DNA of 64,000 nucleotides, taken from NCBI RefSeq assembly GCF_005280295.1, contig NZ_CP040020.1, positions 2,418,001 to 2,482,000 of the forward strand. Reading direction: 5' to 3'. How positions within the stretch are numbered: position 1 is the first letter of the stretch; every line of letters begins with the position of its first letter. Below the pieces are notes generated by a model that was given only the letters and a program-made list of their open reading frames with translations, was not told where the DNA came from and did no database searches. This stretch comes from Brevibacterium sp. CS2 (GTDB taxonomy: Bacteria > Actinomycetota > Actinomycetes > Actinomycetales > Brevibacteriaceae). Positions 51,554 through 61,414 of the stretch are shown here, in pieces. A program made the translations under genes and the position numbers.

Positions 51554-53104
51554 TCATACCTCGCTGCTGTCTCGGTGGGCTGTTCCCCCGAGTCTAGTGA
51601 CTCCGAGGGCGGCGAGCAGCGCCGCCGGCGACTCCGCCTCCTCGATCGCGGCCCCGACGAGCGCGCGCGTGCCCTTGAGCGGGTAGCGCAGCGGCAGGCG
51701 GACGAGCGCCTCGCCGCCGGTCGACAGGATGAGCGAGTCCCAGCTCGCGGACACGAGCTCGGCGGTGAAGCGTGCCACCACGCGGCCGCGGAGCCAGGCG
51801 CGGGTGTCCTCCGGCGGCGTGTCGAGGGCGGCGGCGACCTCCTCGGCGGTGGTGAGGCGGGTGATCCGGCCGGCCGATTCGAGCCGGTGGAACAGGCCCC
51901 TCGACGGCCGGACGTCGTGGTACTGGACGTCGATGAGGGCGAGCTTCGGGTGGTCCCAGGGCAGGTTCTCCCGCGTCCGGTACTGCTCGAGCATCGCGAG
52001 CTTCGCGACCCAGTCGATGCTGTCGGAGAGTTCGAAGGGGTCGCGGGCGAGCGCGTCGAGGAACCGCTCCCACTCCGCGAGGACCTCGGCGGTGTCCGGA
52101 TCCGGGTCCGGCCCGGCGGCGGTCCGCGCGGCATCGAGGTAGATCCGCTGGATCTCGAGCGCGGTGAGGGCCGAGCCGTCGGCCAGGGGCAGGCGGGTGG
52201 ACAGGGTGAGGTCGTGGGACACCGTCCACAGCGAGTCGAGCGGGTCGGCGAGCTCGAGGTGCGGCACCGCGCCGGACTCGATGAGGCCGAGGACGAGCGA
52301 GGTGGTCCCGAAGCGCACGAGGGTCGCGGGCTCCGCGAGGGTGGCGTCGCCGAGGATGACGTGGAGGCGCCGGTAGAGGGTGGGGTCGGCATGGGGCTCG
52401 TCGCGGGTGTTGACGATGGGGCGGCGCAGCGTGGTCTCGAGTCCGACCTCGGCCTCGAAGAAGTCCGCCCGGGAGGAGATCTGGTAGCCGGGCGCGTCGC
52501 CGTGCACGCCGATCCCCACGCGGCCCGCGCCGCAGAGGATCTGGCGGGTGACGAAGAACGGGGTGATGCCGGTGACGATGTCGTCGAAGGGCACGGCGCG
52601 ATCGACGAGGTAGTTCTCGTGGGCGCCGTAGGAGGAGCCCTTGGAGTCGGTGTTGTTCTTGTAGAGGTTGACCGGCTCGGGCCCGGCGGCCAGCGATTCG
52701 ACGGCCGCGAGCGCGACGAGGTCCCCGGCGCGGTCCCAGCGCACGACGTCGCGCGGTGTCAGGGTCTCCGGGGAGGAGTACTCCGGGTGGGCGTGGTCGA
52801 CGTAGAGGCGCGCCCCGTTGGGGAGGATGACATTGGCGAGGTACTGCGCCTCGGGCTCGGCCTGCGGCAGGTGGGTGAGCTGCGAGGAGTGGGCGTCGGC
52901 GACGTTCATGAGGAAGCCGCGGGCATCGGCGAGCGGCGATTCGGTCTCGAAGTCCCAGAAGCTCTGGCTCGACTTGAGCCCGCGCGGTCCCGCGTAGGCG
53001 TCGACGACGCGCGCGGAGTCCCGCATCGGGTTGGCGTGCGGGTTGCCGGGCTGGGAGATCCCGAACTCGGTCTCCGCCCCCATGATCCTCTCGACCCTGA
53101 GCAT
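51554..53104 (-). CDS. dop: Pup deamidase/depupylase Dop
   Basis: A 516-residue PafA homologue. It has MGAETEFGISQPG with the Mg Glu, the long Dop-specific loop (about residues 38-80, GPRGLKSSQSFWDFETE), and the nucleophile Asp in ARLYVDHAHPEYSS near D103. NLYKNNTDSKGSSYGAHENYLV and RPIVNTRDEPHADPTLYRRLHVILGDA follow. It deamidates Pup-GGQ and removes Pup from substrates. The ATG at 53104 has ggagaggaga upstream. It is the first gene of the dop-pup-prcB-prcA-pafA set. Confidence 0.97.
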   Translation of the reverse strand: MLRVERIMGAETEFGISQPGNPHANPMRDSARVVDAYAGPRGLKSSQSFWDFETESPLADARGFLMNVADAHSSQLTHLPQAEPEAQYLANVILPNGARLYVDHAHPEYSSPETLTPRDVVRWDRAGDLVALAAVESLAAGPEPVNLYKNNTDSKGSSYGAHENYLVDRAVPFDDIVTGITPFFVTRQILCGAGRVGIGVHGDAPGYQISSRADFFEAEVGLETTLRRPIVNTRDEPHADPTLYRRLHVILGDATLAEPATLVRFGTTSLVLGLIESGAVPHLELADPLDSLWTVSHDLTLSTRLPLADGSALTALEIQRIYLDAARTAAGPDPDPDTAEVLAEWERFLDALARDPFELSDSIDWVAKLAMLEQYRTRENLPWDHPKLALIDVQYHDVRPSRGLFHRLESAGRITRLTTAEEVAAALDTPPEDTRAWLRGRVVARFTAELVSASWDSLILSTGGEALVRLPLRYPLKGTRALVGAAIEEAESPAALLAALGVTRLGGTAHRDSSEV

Positions 53105-53196
53105 GTCGTCATCTCCTCTCCTCGGATCCGGCGTGCGGGTGCGGCCGGTGCCTGTCCGCTCCCCACTCTAGGACGTGCGCGCACCCCCGCGCCCAT

Positions 53197-53202
53197 TACA
53201 CT
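53197..53202 (+). promoter_or_regulatory. -10 box (TACACT) for a leaderless start at 53209
   Basis: TACACT ends 6 bases before the GTG at 53209, in the dop divergent region. Confidence 0.5.
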
Positions 53203-53208
53203 GCTCGT

Positions 53209-53586
53209 GTGGCCGCGAAGAAGAAATCACACCTGCTCATCGCCCTCGTCGTCGACCTCGTGCTCGTGGTGCTGTTCACCATCGTCGGCTACTACACGCA
53301 CGCGCAGAACCTCGACGTCGACGGGATCATCGGCACCGCCTGGCCGTTCGTGCTCGGGCTGCTCGCCGCCTGGCTGCTCAACGCCGTGTGGGCGGCGCCG
53401 CTGGCGCCGCTGCGCACCGGGGTGGGCGTGTGGGCGACGACGGTGCTCCTCGGACTCGTCGTGCGCGCGCTCACCGGTGAGGGCACGGCCGGGCCGTTCG
53501 TCGTCGTCGCCGCCTCGCTCAACCTCGTCACGCTCGTCGGCTGGCGGCTCATCGCCACCGCCGTCGCCGGACGCTCCGGGCGCTGA
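53209..53586 (+). CDS. DUF3054 membrane protein
   Basis: A 125-residue protein with four predicted helices (about 8-25, 42-60, 72-88, 98-116). After a basic start (AAKKKSH), the family pattern includes DLVLVVLFTIVGYYTHA, WPFVLGLLAAWLL and GWRLIATAV. Function is unknown. It sits on the plus strand between the convergent mpa and divergent dop genes, probably using its own promoter. Confidence 0.85.
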   Translation: MAAKKKSHLLIALVVDLVLVVLFTIVGYYTHAQNLDVDGIIGTAWPFVLGLLAAWLLNAVWAAPLAPLRTGVGVWATTVLLGLVVRALTGEGTAGPFVVVAASLNLVTLVGWRLIATAVAGRSGR

Positions 53587-53616
53587 GGCCCGGGCTCCGG
53601 ACGCGGTGGCCCGGCC

Positions 53617-55290
53617 TCACACGAGGCCGGAGTCGCCCTCGACGGTGACGACGTCTCCGCCGCCGGGCGGCGTCGTGCCCAGCGGCGCACCGGAGAACTC
53701 GTGCTGGACCATCCGCAGGTGGGTGATGCGCTCACCCTTCTTCCCGCTGATCCGCGCCCACTCGTCCGGGTTCGTCGTATTCGGCAGGTCCTCGTGCTCG
53801 GAGAACTCCTCGCCGATCGCACGCTCGAAGTGCTCCCAGGTCAGGCCGCGCTCCCCGTCGGCGAGCAGGGACTTGATCGCATGCTTCTTGGCACGGTCGA
53901 CGACGTTGGAGATCATCGCCCCGGAGGCGAAGTCCGCGAAGTGGAGCAGCTCCTTCTGGCCTGTCGCGTAGGTGACCTCGACGAAGGCGTTGCGCGCGGT
54001 GCGCGCGTACATCCGCTCGACGCACGCGGTGATGAGCTGCTCGACCGCCTGGGCGCGCGAGCCCCCGGCGGACTCGAGGACGCTGGCGTGGAGCGGCAGA
54101 TCGGCGGTGAGGTACTTCGAGAAGATGTCGGCGGCGGCCTGCTCGTCGGGCCGCTCGATCCGGATCTTGACGTCGAGCCGGCCGGGCCGCAGGATCGCCG
54201 GATCGATGAGGTCCTCACGGTTCGACGCACCGATGACGATGACGTTGTCGAGCCGCTCGACGCCGTCGATCTCGCTCAGCAGCTGGGGCACGATCGTCGT
54301 CTCCACGTCGGAGGACTTGCCGGTGCCGCGGGTGCGGAACAGCGACTCCATCTCGTCGAAGAACACGACGACGGGCGAACCGGCGGTCGCCTTCTCCCGG
54401 GCGCGGGAGAAGATCAGACGGAGCTGACGCTCGGTCTCGCCGACGTACTTGTCGAGCAGCTCCGGGCCCTTGATGTTGAGGAAGTAGGACCGGGTCCCCT
54501 CCCCCGCGCGGCGCTGGGCCAGCGAGTTCGCCACAGCCTTCGCGATGAGCGTCTTGCCGCAGCCGGGCGGGCCGTAGAGGAGGATGCCCTTGGGCGGCTT
54601 GAGCCCGTGCTCGGTGTAGAGGTCGGGGTGCTCGAAGGGCAGTTCGACGGCGTCCTGGATCATGTCGATCTGGTCCTCGAGGCCGCCGATGTCGTTGTAG
54701 GAGATGTCCGGCACGGTCTCGAGCAGGAGCGACGCCACCTCGGGCTTCTCGACCTTCTCGAGTGCGAAGTGGGTGCGGGTGTCGACGAGCACCGCGTCGC
54801 CCGGGCGCACGCCCTCGGAGCGCAGCGGTCCGGACAGGCGGTGGATCTGCTCGTCGTCGCCCGGCGCCCCGATGAGGATCCGTCCGTCGGGCAGCACCTC
54901 GCGCACCGGCACGACGGTGCCGGCGTCGGCGAAGCCCACCGCTTCGAGGGCGACGAGGCCCTCGGACAGCCGGACGTCGGCGCCGGGGACGAGGGTGGAG
55001 ACGTCGAGGTCGGGGGTGATCGCGACGCGCATCCGACGGCCGGAGACGAGCACGTCGAGCGCGCGGGTGTCCGCGGGGCCGTCGACGACGGCGAGCACCG
55101 TGCCGAAGGAGTTCGGCGGCTCGGACAGGCGCTCGGCCTCGGTGCGGATCCGCACGAGCTCCTCCCGCGCCGTCTTGAGGGTGCGGGACAGGGCGTCGTT
55201 GCGCTTCGAGGCGTTGAACAGCTGCTGGCGCAGCTGGGCGGCGTCCTTGCGCACCGCGCTGAGCTCGGCGGTCCGGTGGTCCTCCGTCAT
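53617..55290 (-). CDS. mpa: Proteasome-activating AAA ATPase Mpa/ARC
   Basis: A 557-residue ring ATPase that unfolds Pup-tagged proteins into the 20S core. Residues 1-55 form a coiled coil that grips Pup, followed by the tandem OB domains. The AAA module has Walker [10 protein letters not shown] near 260, [11 protein letters not shown] (Walker B) near 320 and the [19 protein letters not shown] arginine region. The very C-terminus reads GDSGLV and lacks the Gln-Tyr-Leu end known in mycobacterial Mpa. The ATG at 55290 overlaps the trmI stop as ATGA. Confidence 0.95.
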   Translation of the reverse strand: MTEDHRTAELSAVRKDAAQLRQQLFNASKRNDALSRTLKTAREELVRIRTEAERLSEPPNSFGTVLAVVDGPADTRALDVLVSGRRMRVAITPDLDVSTLVPGADVRLSEGLVALEAVGFADAGTVVPVREVLPDGRILIGAPGDDEQIHRLSGPLRSEGVRPGDAVLVDTRTHFALEKVEKPEVASLLLETVPDISYNDIGGLEDQIDMIQDAVELPFEHPDLYTEHGLKPPKGILLYGPPGCGKTLIAKAVANSLAQRRAGEGTRSYFLNIKGPELLDKYVGETERQLRLIFSRAREKATAGSPVVVFFDEMESLFRTRGTGKSSDVETTIVPQLLSEIDGVERLDNVIVIGASNREDLIDPAILRPGRLDVKIRIERPDEQAAADIFSKYLTADLPLHASVLESAGGSRAQAVEQLITACVERMYARTARNAFVEVTYATGQKELLHFADFASGAMISNVVDRAKKHAIKSLLADGERGLTWEHFERAIGEEFSEHEDLPNTTNPDEWARISGKKGERITHLRMVQHEFSGAPLGTTPPGGGDVVTVEGDSGLV

Positions 55291-56396
55291 GTGTCCTCCT
55301 CCGGTGTGCGGTCGATGCTGGGGGTGCCGGCGCCCGGGGCGGCCCCGGGTGGCCGGGTGCGCTCGGCGATGCGGCTGCGGGAGCCGGCCTCGCGCATGAC
55401 GCGGCGCAGCTTCTTGCCGGTCGCCTCGCGGGTGCCGATCGCCTGGGCGGTGATCTCGCCGTCCTCCCAGGCCGCCCGGTCCTCCGCGCTCGGCTCGCTG
55501 CCCTGCGGGCGGCGGCGGCGCTCGAGCGGACTCGTGCCGGCGGACAGGCGGCGGGCGAACAGGAGGAAACCGGTGTGGGCGATCATCCGGTGCTCGGGGC
55601 GCACCGCGAGGCCCTCGAGGTGCCAGTCGCGGAGCATCGATTCCATCGCGCGGGGCTCGGTCCAGTCCCCGGACTCGCGGAGCGCCTCCGCGGTGCGGGA
55701 GAGCTGCGGGACGGTGGCGACGTAGCAGGCGAGCACGCCCCCGGGGGCCAGCGCGGCGGTGACCGCGGGCAGGCACTCCCAGGGGGCGAGCATGTCGAGG
55801 ACGACGCGGTCGACGGTGCCGGGTGCGAACTGCGCGGGCAGCTCCTCGGCGAGGTCGCCGATGGTGAGCCGCCACGCGGGGTGCGGGCCGTCGTAGAAGT
55901 CCTCGATGTTGCCCGCGGCGATCTGCGCGAACTCCTCACGGCGCTCGAAGGAGTGGACGCGCCCGGCGTCCCCGACGGCGCGCAGGAGGGAGAGGGTGAG
56001 GGCGCCGGAGCCGACCCCGGCCTCGACGACGGTGGCCCCGGGGAAGACGTCGCCGAGGGTGACGATGAGGGCGGCGTCCTTGGGATAGACGACGGCGGCA
56101 CCGCGCGGCATCGACATGACGAAGTCCTCGAGCAGCGGGCGGAGCACCTGGTAGGGCACGCCGCCGGTGGTGTGGACGATCGTGCCCTCGGCGCCGCCGA
56201 TGAGCTCGTCGTGGTCGATGGAGCCCTTGTGGGTGTGGAACTGCCGACCCGGCTCGAGCGCGATCGTGTGCAGGCGGCCCTTGGGGTCGGTGAGCTGCAC
56301 CTTGTCGCCGATGCGCAGCGGGCCGCGGCGGGCGGCCGCGCCGGTCGACGCGGGGTCGGTGCGGACGGGGCCGCTGGGGTCATCGGTGGAAGTCAT
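55287..56396 (-). CDS. trmI: tRNA (adenine-58-N1)-methyltransferase TrmI
   Basis: A 369-residue enzyme. A small N-terminal beta domain ([21 protein letters not shown]) precedes the SAM domain. Motif I is [20 protein letters not shown] near residue 118, then the SFERREEF acidic loop, LDMLAPWE near 215 and the [16 protein letters not shown] segment. It methylates A58 of the tRNA T-loop. About 65 residues of basic and Pro-rich tail ([14 protein letters not shown]) follow. This order (trmI before mpa) is common in actinobacteria. Confidence 0.93.
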   Translation of the reverse strand: MTSTDDPSGPVRTDPASTGAAARRGPLRIGDKVQLTDPKGRLHTIALEPGRQFHTHKGSIDHDELIGGAEGTIVHTTGGVPYQVLRPLLEDFVMSMPRGAAVVYPKDAALIVTLGDVFPGATVVEAGVGSGALTLSLLRAVGDAGRVHSFERREEFAQIAAGNIEDFYDGPHPAWRLTIGDLAEELPAQFAPGTVDRVVLDMLAPWECLPAVTAALAPGGVLACYVATVPQLSRTAEALRESGDWTEPRAMESMLRDWHLEGLAVRPEHRMIAHTGFLLFARRLSAGTSPLERRRRPQGSEPSAEDRAAWEDGEITAQAIGTREATGKKLRRVMREAGSRSRIAERTRPPGAAPGAGTPSIDRTPEEDT

Positions 56397-56464
56397 CGGC
56401 TCCACTCTAGTCGTCCGCCCGGCACGGGCGCGCGGGCGGGTCGAGGACCGGACACCCCGGCGGA

Positions 56465-57652
56465 TCAGTCCGCGAGGAGCTCGTCGAAGAACTCCTGGAG
56501 ATCGATCACCCCGGTGAGCGTGCTGCCGTCCATGACGAGGCAGAACTCGGCCTTGGGCCGGTGGGTGAGCGATTCGAGGAGGTGGGGCGCGGTGATGTCG
56601 CGGGGCACCCCGATCCACGCGCCGAAGGGCCTCACGAAGTCCCTGACCTGGGCGGGCGGACCGGGCGCGGCGATGACCTGCGAGGCCGCGTGCCGATCGA
56701 GCAGACCGAACGGCAGCCCGGTCTCGTCGAGGACCACGATGAGCGGGACCGGGTGCGCGGCACCGGGTCCCGAACCGGTGAGGGCACGGTCGGCGAAGGC
56801 CAGCGTCTGCTCGACGTCGGCGTCCCCGGTCGCCGCGATCGCCGGCTGGATCACACGGGAGAGGTCGTAGGTCTCCATCCGCCGGGCGCGCTTGGCGTGG
56901 GTGGCGGCGTCCCCGGCGGAGACCCAGAGCATGATCGCGATCGCACTCATCCACAGCACGGTGACGAGGTCGGGGCGGCGCCCGGCGAGCAGCGGGGTGA
57001 GCAGCGACCAGGCGACGAAAGCCACGGCGATGAGGCGGCCGACCCAGCTCGCGACGATGGTGCCGCGGTACTGGCTGCGGGTGGCGCGCCAGAGGAGCGC
57101 CTGGAGCGCCCAGCCGCCGTCGAGCGGGATGCCGGGCAGCAGGTTGATGACGCCGAGGGCGAGGTTGGCGAAGGTCAGCGCCATGAGGAGCAGCCAGGGC
57201 ACCGACCAGACCTCGGTGAACTGCACCGCTCCCCAGCCGATCCCGGCGAGCACGAGGTTGACCACGGGGCCGACGATGGAGATGACGAAGCTCGTCGTCG
57301 CCGCGCGGACGGAGTCCTCCTCGATCCGCGGCTCGAAGCGGGTGAAGCCGCCCCACACGTTGAGCTCGATCGCCGCGACCCGCTGCCCGGATGCGCGACC
57401 GGCCACCGCGTGGGCGAGCTCGTGGAGGAACACCGAGCCGAACAGGAGCACGGCGTAGGCGAAGGCGACCAGCCACGTGCCCCAGCCGAGGTCGGGGCGG
57501 ACGGAGGCGAGCCACGGCCGGAACAGCACGGTGATGACGACGGCGGCGAGGAACCACGACCAGGCGAGCAGCACCGGTGCGCCGAGGACGCGCCCGAGGT
57601 GCAGGCCGCGCGACGCTCCGGGCGCGCGACGCGCTGAGGTGGTGTCCGACAT
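56465..57652 (-). CDS. Site-2 protease family membrane metalloprotease with CBS domains
   Basis: A 395-residue M50 zinc protease. HELAH (HExxH) lies in helix 3 near residue 67, and the third zinc ligand is in NLLPGIPLDGGWAL near 157. About six helices are followed by a cytoplasmic CBS pair (about 265-395, MVLDETGLPFGLL-like and VMDGSTLTGVIDLQEFF). It resembles Rv2869c/Rip-family or SpoIVFB-like proteases that cut membrane-bound regulators. The start at 57652 fits a TAGGAT -10 ending 7 bases upstream. Confidence 0.9.
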   Translation of the reverse strand: MSDTTSARRAPGASRGLHLGRVLGAPVLLAWSWFLAAVVITVLFRPWLASVRPDLGWGTWLVAFAYAVLLFGSVFLHELAHAVAGRASGQRVAAIELNVWGGFTRFEPRIEEDSVRAATTSFVISIVGPVVNLVLAGIGWGAVQFTEVWSVPWLLLMALTFANLALGVINLLPGIPLDGGWALQALLWRATRSQYRGTIVASWVGRLIAVAFVAWSLLTPLLAGRRPDLVTVLWMSAIAIMLWVSAGDAATHAKRARRMETYDLSRVIQPAIAATGDADVEQTLAFADRALTGSGPGAAHPVPLIVVLDETGLPFGLLDRHAASQVIAAPGPPAQVRDFVRPFGAWIGVPRDITAPHLLESLTHRPKAEFCLVMDGSTLTGVIDLQEFFDELLAD

Positions 57653-57659
57653 GGGGTCC

Positions 57660-57665
57660 ATCCTA
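57660..57665 (-). promoter_or_regulatory. -10 box (TAGGAT) for a leaderless start at 57652
   Basis: On the minus strand TAGGAT ends 7 bases before ATG 57652. The upstream ATG at 57661 overlaps this box. Confidence 0.5.
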
Positions 57666-57709
57666 ACGGGCGTGAGGCCGGTGCCGGGTGCCGTGTCCGC
57701 ACCCCTCGG

Positions 57710-57715
57710 TAGAGT
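57710..57715 (+). promoter_or_regulatory. -10 box (TAGAGT) for a leaderless start at 57722
   Basis: TAGAGT ends 6 bases before ATG 57722. Confidence 0.5.
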
Positions 57716-57721
57716 GCAGGC

Positions 57722-58543
57722 ATGGTCGAACTCGCAGCACTCTCCCCGTCCCGGGCGAACGATTTCGTGCAGTGCCCCCTCAAGTTCCGGTTCCGCACCG
57801 TCGACCGGCTGCCGGAGCCGCTTTCGCCGGCCGCGTTCAAGGGCACCCTCGTCCACGCGGTCCTCGAGCAGCTCTTCGATGCACCGGCCGCCGAGCGCAC
57901 GCTCGACACCGCGGCCGGTCTGCTGCCCGGCCGGTACGCCACGCTCGCGGCGAAGGACCCGGAGGTCGCCGCGATGTACCCGGACGAGCAGGCCGTCGAC
58001 GTCCTGTTCCGGGAGAGCACCGAGCTGCTGCGGGCGTACTTCGGGCTCGAACTGCCCGACCGGCTCGAACCGGCGGAGCGGGAGCGGTTCGTCTCCGTCA
58101 CCCTCGACAGCGGACTCGTGCTGCGCGGCTTCATCGACCGGGTCGACGTCGCCCCGGGCGGGCAGGTGCGGCTCGTCGACTACAAGACCGGCAAGCAGCC
58201 CAAGCCGCAGTACGGGCGCGAGGCGGAGTTCCAGATGCGCTTCTACGCACTCCTGCGGCATCGCATGGACGGGGTCCTCGTCCACACCCTGCAGCTCATG
58301 TACCTCGGCAGCCGCTCGATCAAGAGCTTCCACCCGACGCTCGCCGACGTCGAGCGCACCGAGGCGGAGGTGCTCGGCATCTGGGACGACATCACCGCCA
58401 GCGCCCGCTCGGGCCGGTGGCGGGCACGGAAGTCGCCGCTGTGCGGGTGGTGCCACTTCAAGCCGCTGTGCCCGGCCTGGGGCAACACCCCGCCGGAGCC
58501 CCCGCCGATCACCGCGATCGCAGGGACGGACCTGCTGAGCTGA
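57722..58543 (+). CDS. RecB family PD-(D/E)XK exonuclease with Fe-S Cys cluster
   Basis: A 273-residue nuclease. It begins with LSPSRANDFVQCPLKFRFR, supplying the first Cys. The catalytic core is FIDRVDVAPGGQVRLVDYKTGK (Asp, then D-x-K) near 145, with the QMRFYALL helix after it. At the C-terminus CGWCHFKPLC gives three more Cys, a four-Cys arrangement as in AddB/Cas4-type 4Fe-4S nucleases. Substrate is probably single-stranded DNA ends. No helicase is adjacent. Confidence 0.92.
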   Translation: MVELAALSPSRANDFVQCPLKFRFRTVDRLPEPLSPAAFKGTLVHAVLEQLFDAPAAERTLDTAAGLLPGRYATLAAKDPEVAAMYPDEQAVDVLFRESTELLRAYFGLELPDRLEPAERERFVSVTLDSGLVLRGFIDRVDVAPGGQVRLVDYKTGKQPKPQYGREAEFQMRFYALLRHRMDGVLVHTLQLMYLGSRSIKSFHPTLADVERTEAEVLGIWDDITASARSGRWRARKSPLCGWCHFKPLCPAWGNTPPEPPPITAIAGTDLLS

Positions 58544-58559
58544 TCCGGGTCGCGGGGGC

Positions 58560-59228
58560 TCAGATGCGCCCGGAGCGCATCCTCCCGGCGATCTCCCGCA
58601 GCTCGACCGGGCCGATCCCGGAGAGCCCGGGCAGGAGCACCCGTCCCGGAGCCTCCGGGATGGGGACGAGGTGGGGAACGCCGAGCGCGAGCGTGCCGGC
58701 GGCCTCGGCGCTCGTCAGCCCGGGGATCGAGTCCTCGAGCGCGACACAGTCCTCCGGAGCCAGGCCGAGCGCCTCGGCGCCGAGCACGTAGGGGGCGGGA
58801 TCGGGCTTGCCGGCGGGCACCTCGTCGCCGGTGACGAGTGCGCGGAAGCTGCCCGGCGGGCAGGCCGCGACGACGGCCTCGGCGAGCCGCCGGTACGACA
58901 TCGTGACGAGCGCGCACGGGATGTCGGCGGCACGGAGCGCGTCGAGGAGCTCGCGGGCCCCGGGGCGGAACGGCACGTGCTCGGCCACCTGCTCGATCAC
59001 CGCGTCGAGGAGGATCTCGACGATCTCTTCCGGCGGCAGCGGCAGGCCGTGGTCGACGAGGATCCGGGCCGAGGTCAGCAGGTCGTTGCCGACCATGAGG
59101 AGGCCCTTCTCCTCGTCCCAGTTCAGGCCGTGGGCGTGCATGAGGTCGGTCTCCGCCCTCATCCAGTACGGTTCGGTGTCGACGAGGGTCCCGTCCATGT
59201 CCCAGAGGACCGCAGCGAAGGTGTCCAT
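58560..59228 (-). CDS. HAD-superfamily hydrolase (beta-phosphoglucomutase/phosphatase-like)
   Basis: A 222-residue HAD subfamily IA enzyme. Motif I WDMDGTLVDTEP is at residues 9-20 with the nucleophile Asp, motif II is TMSYRRLAEAV, motif III is AGKPDPAPY near 140, and motif IV is CVALEDSIPGL. A helical cap lies between motifs I and II. The substrate (sugar phosphate or phosphoglycolate type) is not evident. The ATG at 59228 follows a TACGCT box with a 9-base gap, and is divergent from the PAC2 gene. Confidence 0.88.
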   Translation of the reverse strand: MDTFAAVLWDMDGTLVDTEPYWMRAETDLMHAHGLNWDEEKGLLMVGNDLLTSARILVDHGLPLPPEEIVEILLDAVIEQVAEHVPFRPGARELLDALRAADIPCALVTMSYRRLAEAVVAACPPGSFRALVTGDEVPAGKPDPAPYVLGAEALGLAPEDCVALEDSIPGLTSAEAAGTLALGVPHLVPIPEAPGRVLLPGLSGIGPVELREIAGRMRSGRI

Positions 59229-59241
59229 ATGCGCACCAGCG

Positions 59242-59247
59242 TAATCT
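59242..59247 (+). promoter_or_regulatory. -10 box (TAATCT) for a leaderless start at 59254
   Basis: TAATCT ends 6 bases before ATG 59254. It overlaps the presumed -10 of the divergent HAD gene. Confidence 0.5.
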
Positions 59248-59253
59248 GGATCC

Positions 59254-60084
59254 ATGAGTTTTCTGCCATCCGGCCCGGGCCGGCTCGTCGTCATCGCCTT
59301 CGAGGGCTGGAACGACGCCGGGGAGGCCGCCGTCGACACCGCGCGCCACCTCGTCGCGGTCTGGGGACTCCAGGGGCGCACCCTGTTCTCCGGCGACGAC
59401 TACTTCGACATGACATTCATCCGCCCCGTGCTCACCCGCGACGCCGACGGCCCGCACATCGAGTGGCCCGGCTGCACCACCCACACCGGCACGGTGCCGG
59501 GCACCGGTCTGGAGATCGAGGTGATCATCGGCACCGAGCCGTCCTATCGCTGGCAGGAGTACATCGGCCGGGTCCGGGAACGGCTGACCGAGGGCGACCG
59601 GGTGGTGCTCCTCGGTTCGCTCCTCGCCGACGTCACGCACACGCGGCCGCTGCCGGTGTCGACGACCGCGGAGGATCCCGAGCTGGCCGCCGAGCCGGAG
59701 ATCGAGCGCAGCGAGTACACCGGGCCCGTCGGGATCCTCGGAGTGCTCGCGACGACGCTCGCGGAAGCGGGCCTGCCGACCGTCTCGCAGTGGGTCGCGG
59801 TGCCGGCGTACGCCGCCTCGAGCCCGTCGCCCAAGGCGGTCCTCGCGATGCTCGGCGCGTTCGAGGACCTCACCGGGCTCGTCGTCGACCAGCACGAGCT
59901 CGTCGACGAGGCCCGGGCGTGGGAGACCGGCACGGACGCGCTCGTCGACAGCGACGAGGACCTTGCCGAGCACGTCGCCCGGATCGAGGGGATGACAGAC
60001 GCCACCGAGCTCCCCCAGGCCTCGGGCGAGGCGATCGCGCGGGAGTTCGAGCGCTACCTCGACCGGCGTCGGCGCGAGGACTGA
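59254..60084 (+). CDS. PAC2 family protein
   Basis: A 276-residue soluble protein of the PAC2 family, named after eukaryotic proteasome assembly chaperone 2; Rv2125 is a mycobacterial example. The N-terminal LVVIAFEGWNDAGEAAVDTARHL and the YRWQEYIGRV segment, then SQWVAVPAYAASSPSPKAVLAML, are characteristic. The last 60 residues are helical and acidic. Actual function in bacteria is unsettled. It starts without a leader. Confidence 0.88.
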   Translation: MSFLPSGPGRLVVIAFEGWNDAGEAAVDTARHLVAVWGLQGRTLFSGDDYFDMTFIRPVLTRDADGPHIEWPGCTTHTGTVPGTGLEIEVIIGTEPSYRWQEYIGRVRERLTEGDRVVLLGSLLADVTHTRPLPVSTTAEDPELAAEPEIERSEYTGPVGILGVLATTLAEAGLPTVSQWVAVPAYAASSPSPKAVLAMLGAFEDLTGLVVDQHELVDEARAWETGTDALVDSDEDLAEHVARIEGMTDATELPQASGEAIAREFERYLDRRRRED

Positions 60085-60115
60085 GCAGAACCCGCGCCGG
60101 CGGGCCGGGTGGGGC

Positions 60116-61348
60116 TCAGAGGACGACGCCGAGCAGGGCGTCGATCGCGTCCCGGATGCGCGCGGTGTCCTCGTCGGCCGGTCCGCTGCCCGCGGCGGCG
60201 GCCCAGTCGTCGACGACGGACAGCGCTGCCGGGCAGTCGAGGTCGTCGGTGAGCTCCTGGCGGAGGTTGGCGATGACCTCGGCCGCGGGGATCCCGGAGG
60301 CGCGGCCGGCGGCCTCCCGCCATGCCTCGAGGCGACGGGCGGCCCCGGCGAGGTGCGCGTCCTCGTACATCCAATCGCTGCGGTAGTGGTGGGCGAGGAG
60401 CACGAGCCGGATCGCCATCGGGTCCACGCCCTCGGCCCGCAGCGCGGACACGAACACGAGGTTGCCCTTCGACTTGCTCATCTTCTCGCCGTCGAGCCCC
60501 ACCATGCCGGTGTGCATGTACGTGCGCGCGAGCTCCGTGCCGGTGAGCGCCGAGGCGTGGGCGGCACCCATCTCGTGGTGCGGGAAGATCAGGTCGCTGC
60601 CGCCGGCCTGCACGCTGAGCGGCAGGCCGACGTACTCCTCGGCGATGACGGCGCACTCGATGTGCCAGCCGGGTCGACCCGGTCCCAGGTCGCCGCCGTC
60701 CCAGCTCGGCTCGCCGTCGCGCCGGGCGCGCCACAGGAGTGCATCGAGCGGATCCTCCTTGCCCGGCGTGTCCGGGTCGCCGCCGCGCTCGGCGAAGAGT
60801 TCGAGCATGGTGGGGCGGTCGTAGCCGGAGATCGTGCCGAAGGGCGGCTGGACCGCGGTCGCGATCCGGTAGTAGACGTCGCCGCTGTCGAGCTGGTAGG
60901 CCGCGCCGGAGTCGAGCAGCCGCTGCACGGCCGCGGCGATCCGGTCGACGGATTCGACGGCTCCGATGTAGGAGTCCGGCGGGATCACCCGCAGTGCCTC
61001 CATGTCGGCGAAGTAGAGCTCGGTCTGCTCGCGGGCGAGCTCCTGCCAGTCCACCCCGGTCGCCGTGGCGCGCTCGAGGAGCGGGTCGTCGACGTCGGTG
61101 GTGTTCTGCACGTAGTTCACGGCGATCCCGGCGTCGCGCCACACTCGCACGAGCACGTCGAAGGCGACGTAGGTCGCGGCGTGTCCGAGGTGCGTCGCAT
61201 CGTACGGGGTGATCCCGCAGACGTAGAGGCGGGCCTCGGCCTGCTTCCGGGGCGAGGACACGGGGCCGCGGGCCGAGGTGCAGAAGACCACGGGGGCGTC
61301 GCCGACGGTGCCGATCTCAGGGATTGCGGGTGCTGACCAGGTTTTCAC
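60116..61348 (-). CDS. mshC: Mycothiol ligase MshC (cysteine--GlcN-inositol ligase)
   Basis: A 410-residue cysteinyl-tRNA synthetase-like enzyme joining cysteine to glucosaminyl-inositol in mycothiol synthesis. The HIGH-type motif is THLGHAATY, preceded by the zinc Cys in [23 protein letters not shown] carries the further zinc Cys, and KMSKSKGN near 290 is the second ATP motif. The HHEMGAAHA segment separates MshC from CysS. GTG at 61351 and 61348 both precede KTWSAP; the TATGGT -10 is 6 bases from 61348, favouring that one. Confidence 0.95.
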   Translation of the reverse strand: MKTWSAPAIPEIGTVGDAPVVFCTSARGPVSSPRKQAEARLYVCGITPYDATHLGHAATYVAFDVLVRVWRDAGIAVNYVQNTTDVDDPLLERATATGVDWQELAREQTELYFADMEALRVIPPDSYIGAVESVDRIAAAVQRLLDSGAAYQLDSGDVYYRIATAVQPPFGTISGYDRPTMLELFAERGGDPDTPGKEDPLDALLWRARRDGEPSWDGGDLGPGRPGWHIECAVIAEEYVGLPLSVQAGGSDLIFPHHEMGAAHASALTGTELARTYMHTGMVGLDGEKMSKSKGNLVFVSALRAEGVDPMAIRLVLLAHHYRSDWMYEDAHLAGAARRLEAWREAAGRASGIPAAEVIANLRQELTDDLDCPAALSVVDDWAAAAGSGPADEDTARIRDAIDALLGVVL

Positions 61349-61354
61349 CACTCA

Positions 61355-61360
61355 ACCATA
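61355..61360 (-). promoter_or_regulatory. -10 box (TATGGT) for leaderless mshC
   Basis: On the minus strand TATGGT ends 6 bases before GTG 61348, just past the terminator at 61365-61382. Confidence 0.45.
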
Positions 61361-61364
61361 GACA

Positions 61365-61382
61365 GCCCGGTCGAGACCGGGC
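61365..61382 (-). terminator. Hairpin between the SCO1664-like gene and mshC
   Basis: Perfect 8-base arms (61365-61372 and 61375-61382) with a 2-base loop, 32 bases after the 61415 stop, with a short T-containing tail. Confidence 0.65.
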
Positions 61383-61414
61383 AAAGCCGGGTGCGCGCAG
61401 AGCGCCGCGCGGAC

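Noticed and set aside
50534..53971. 1145-codon plus-strand frame across the proteasome genes
   Set aside because: Opposite strand of prcB, pup and dop; no domain, and the minus-strand genes have exact overlaps and family motifs.
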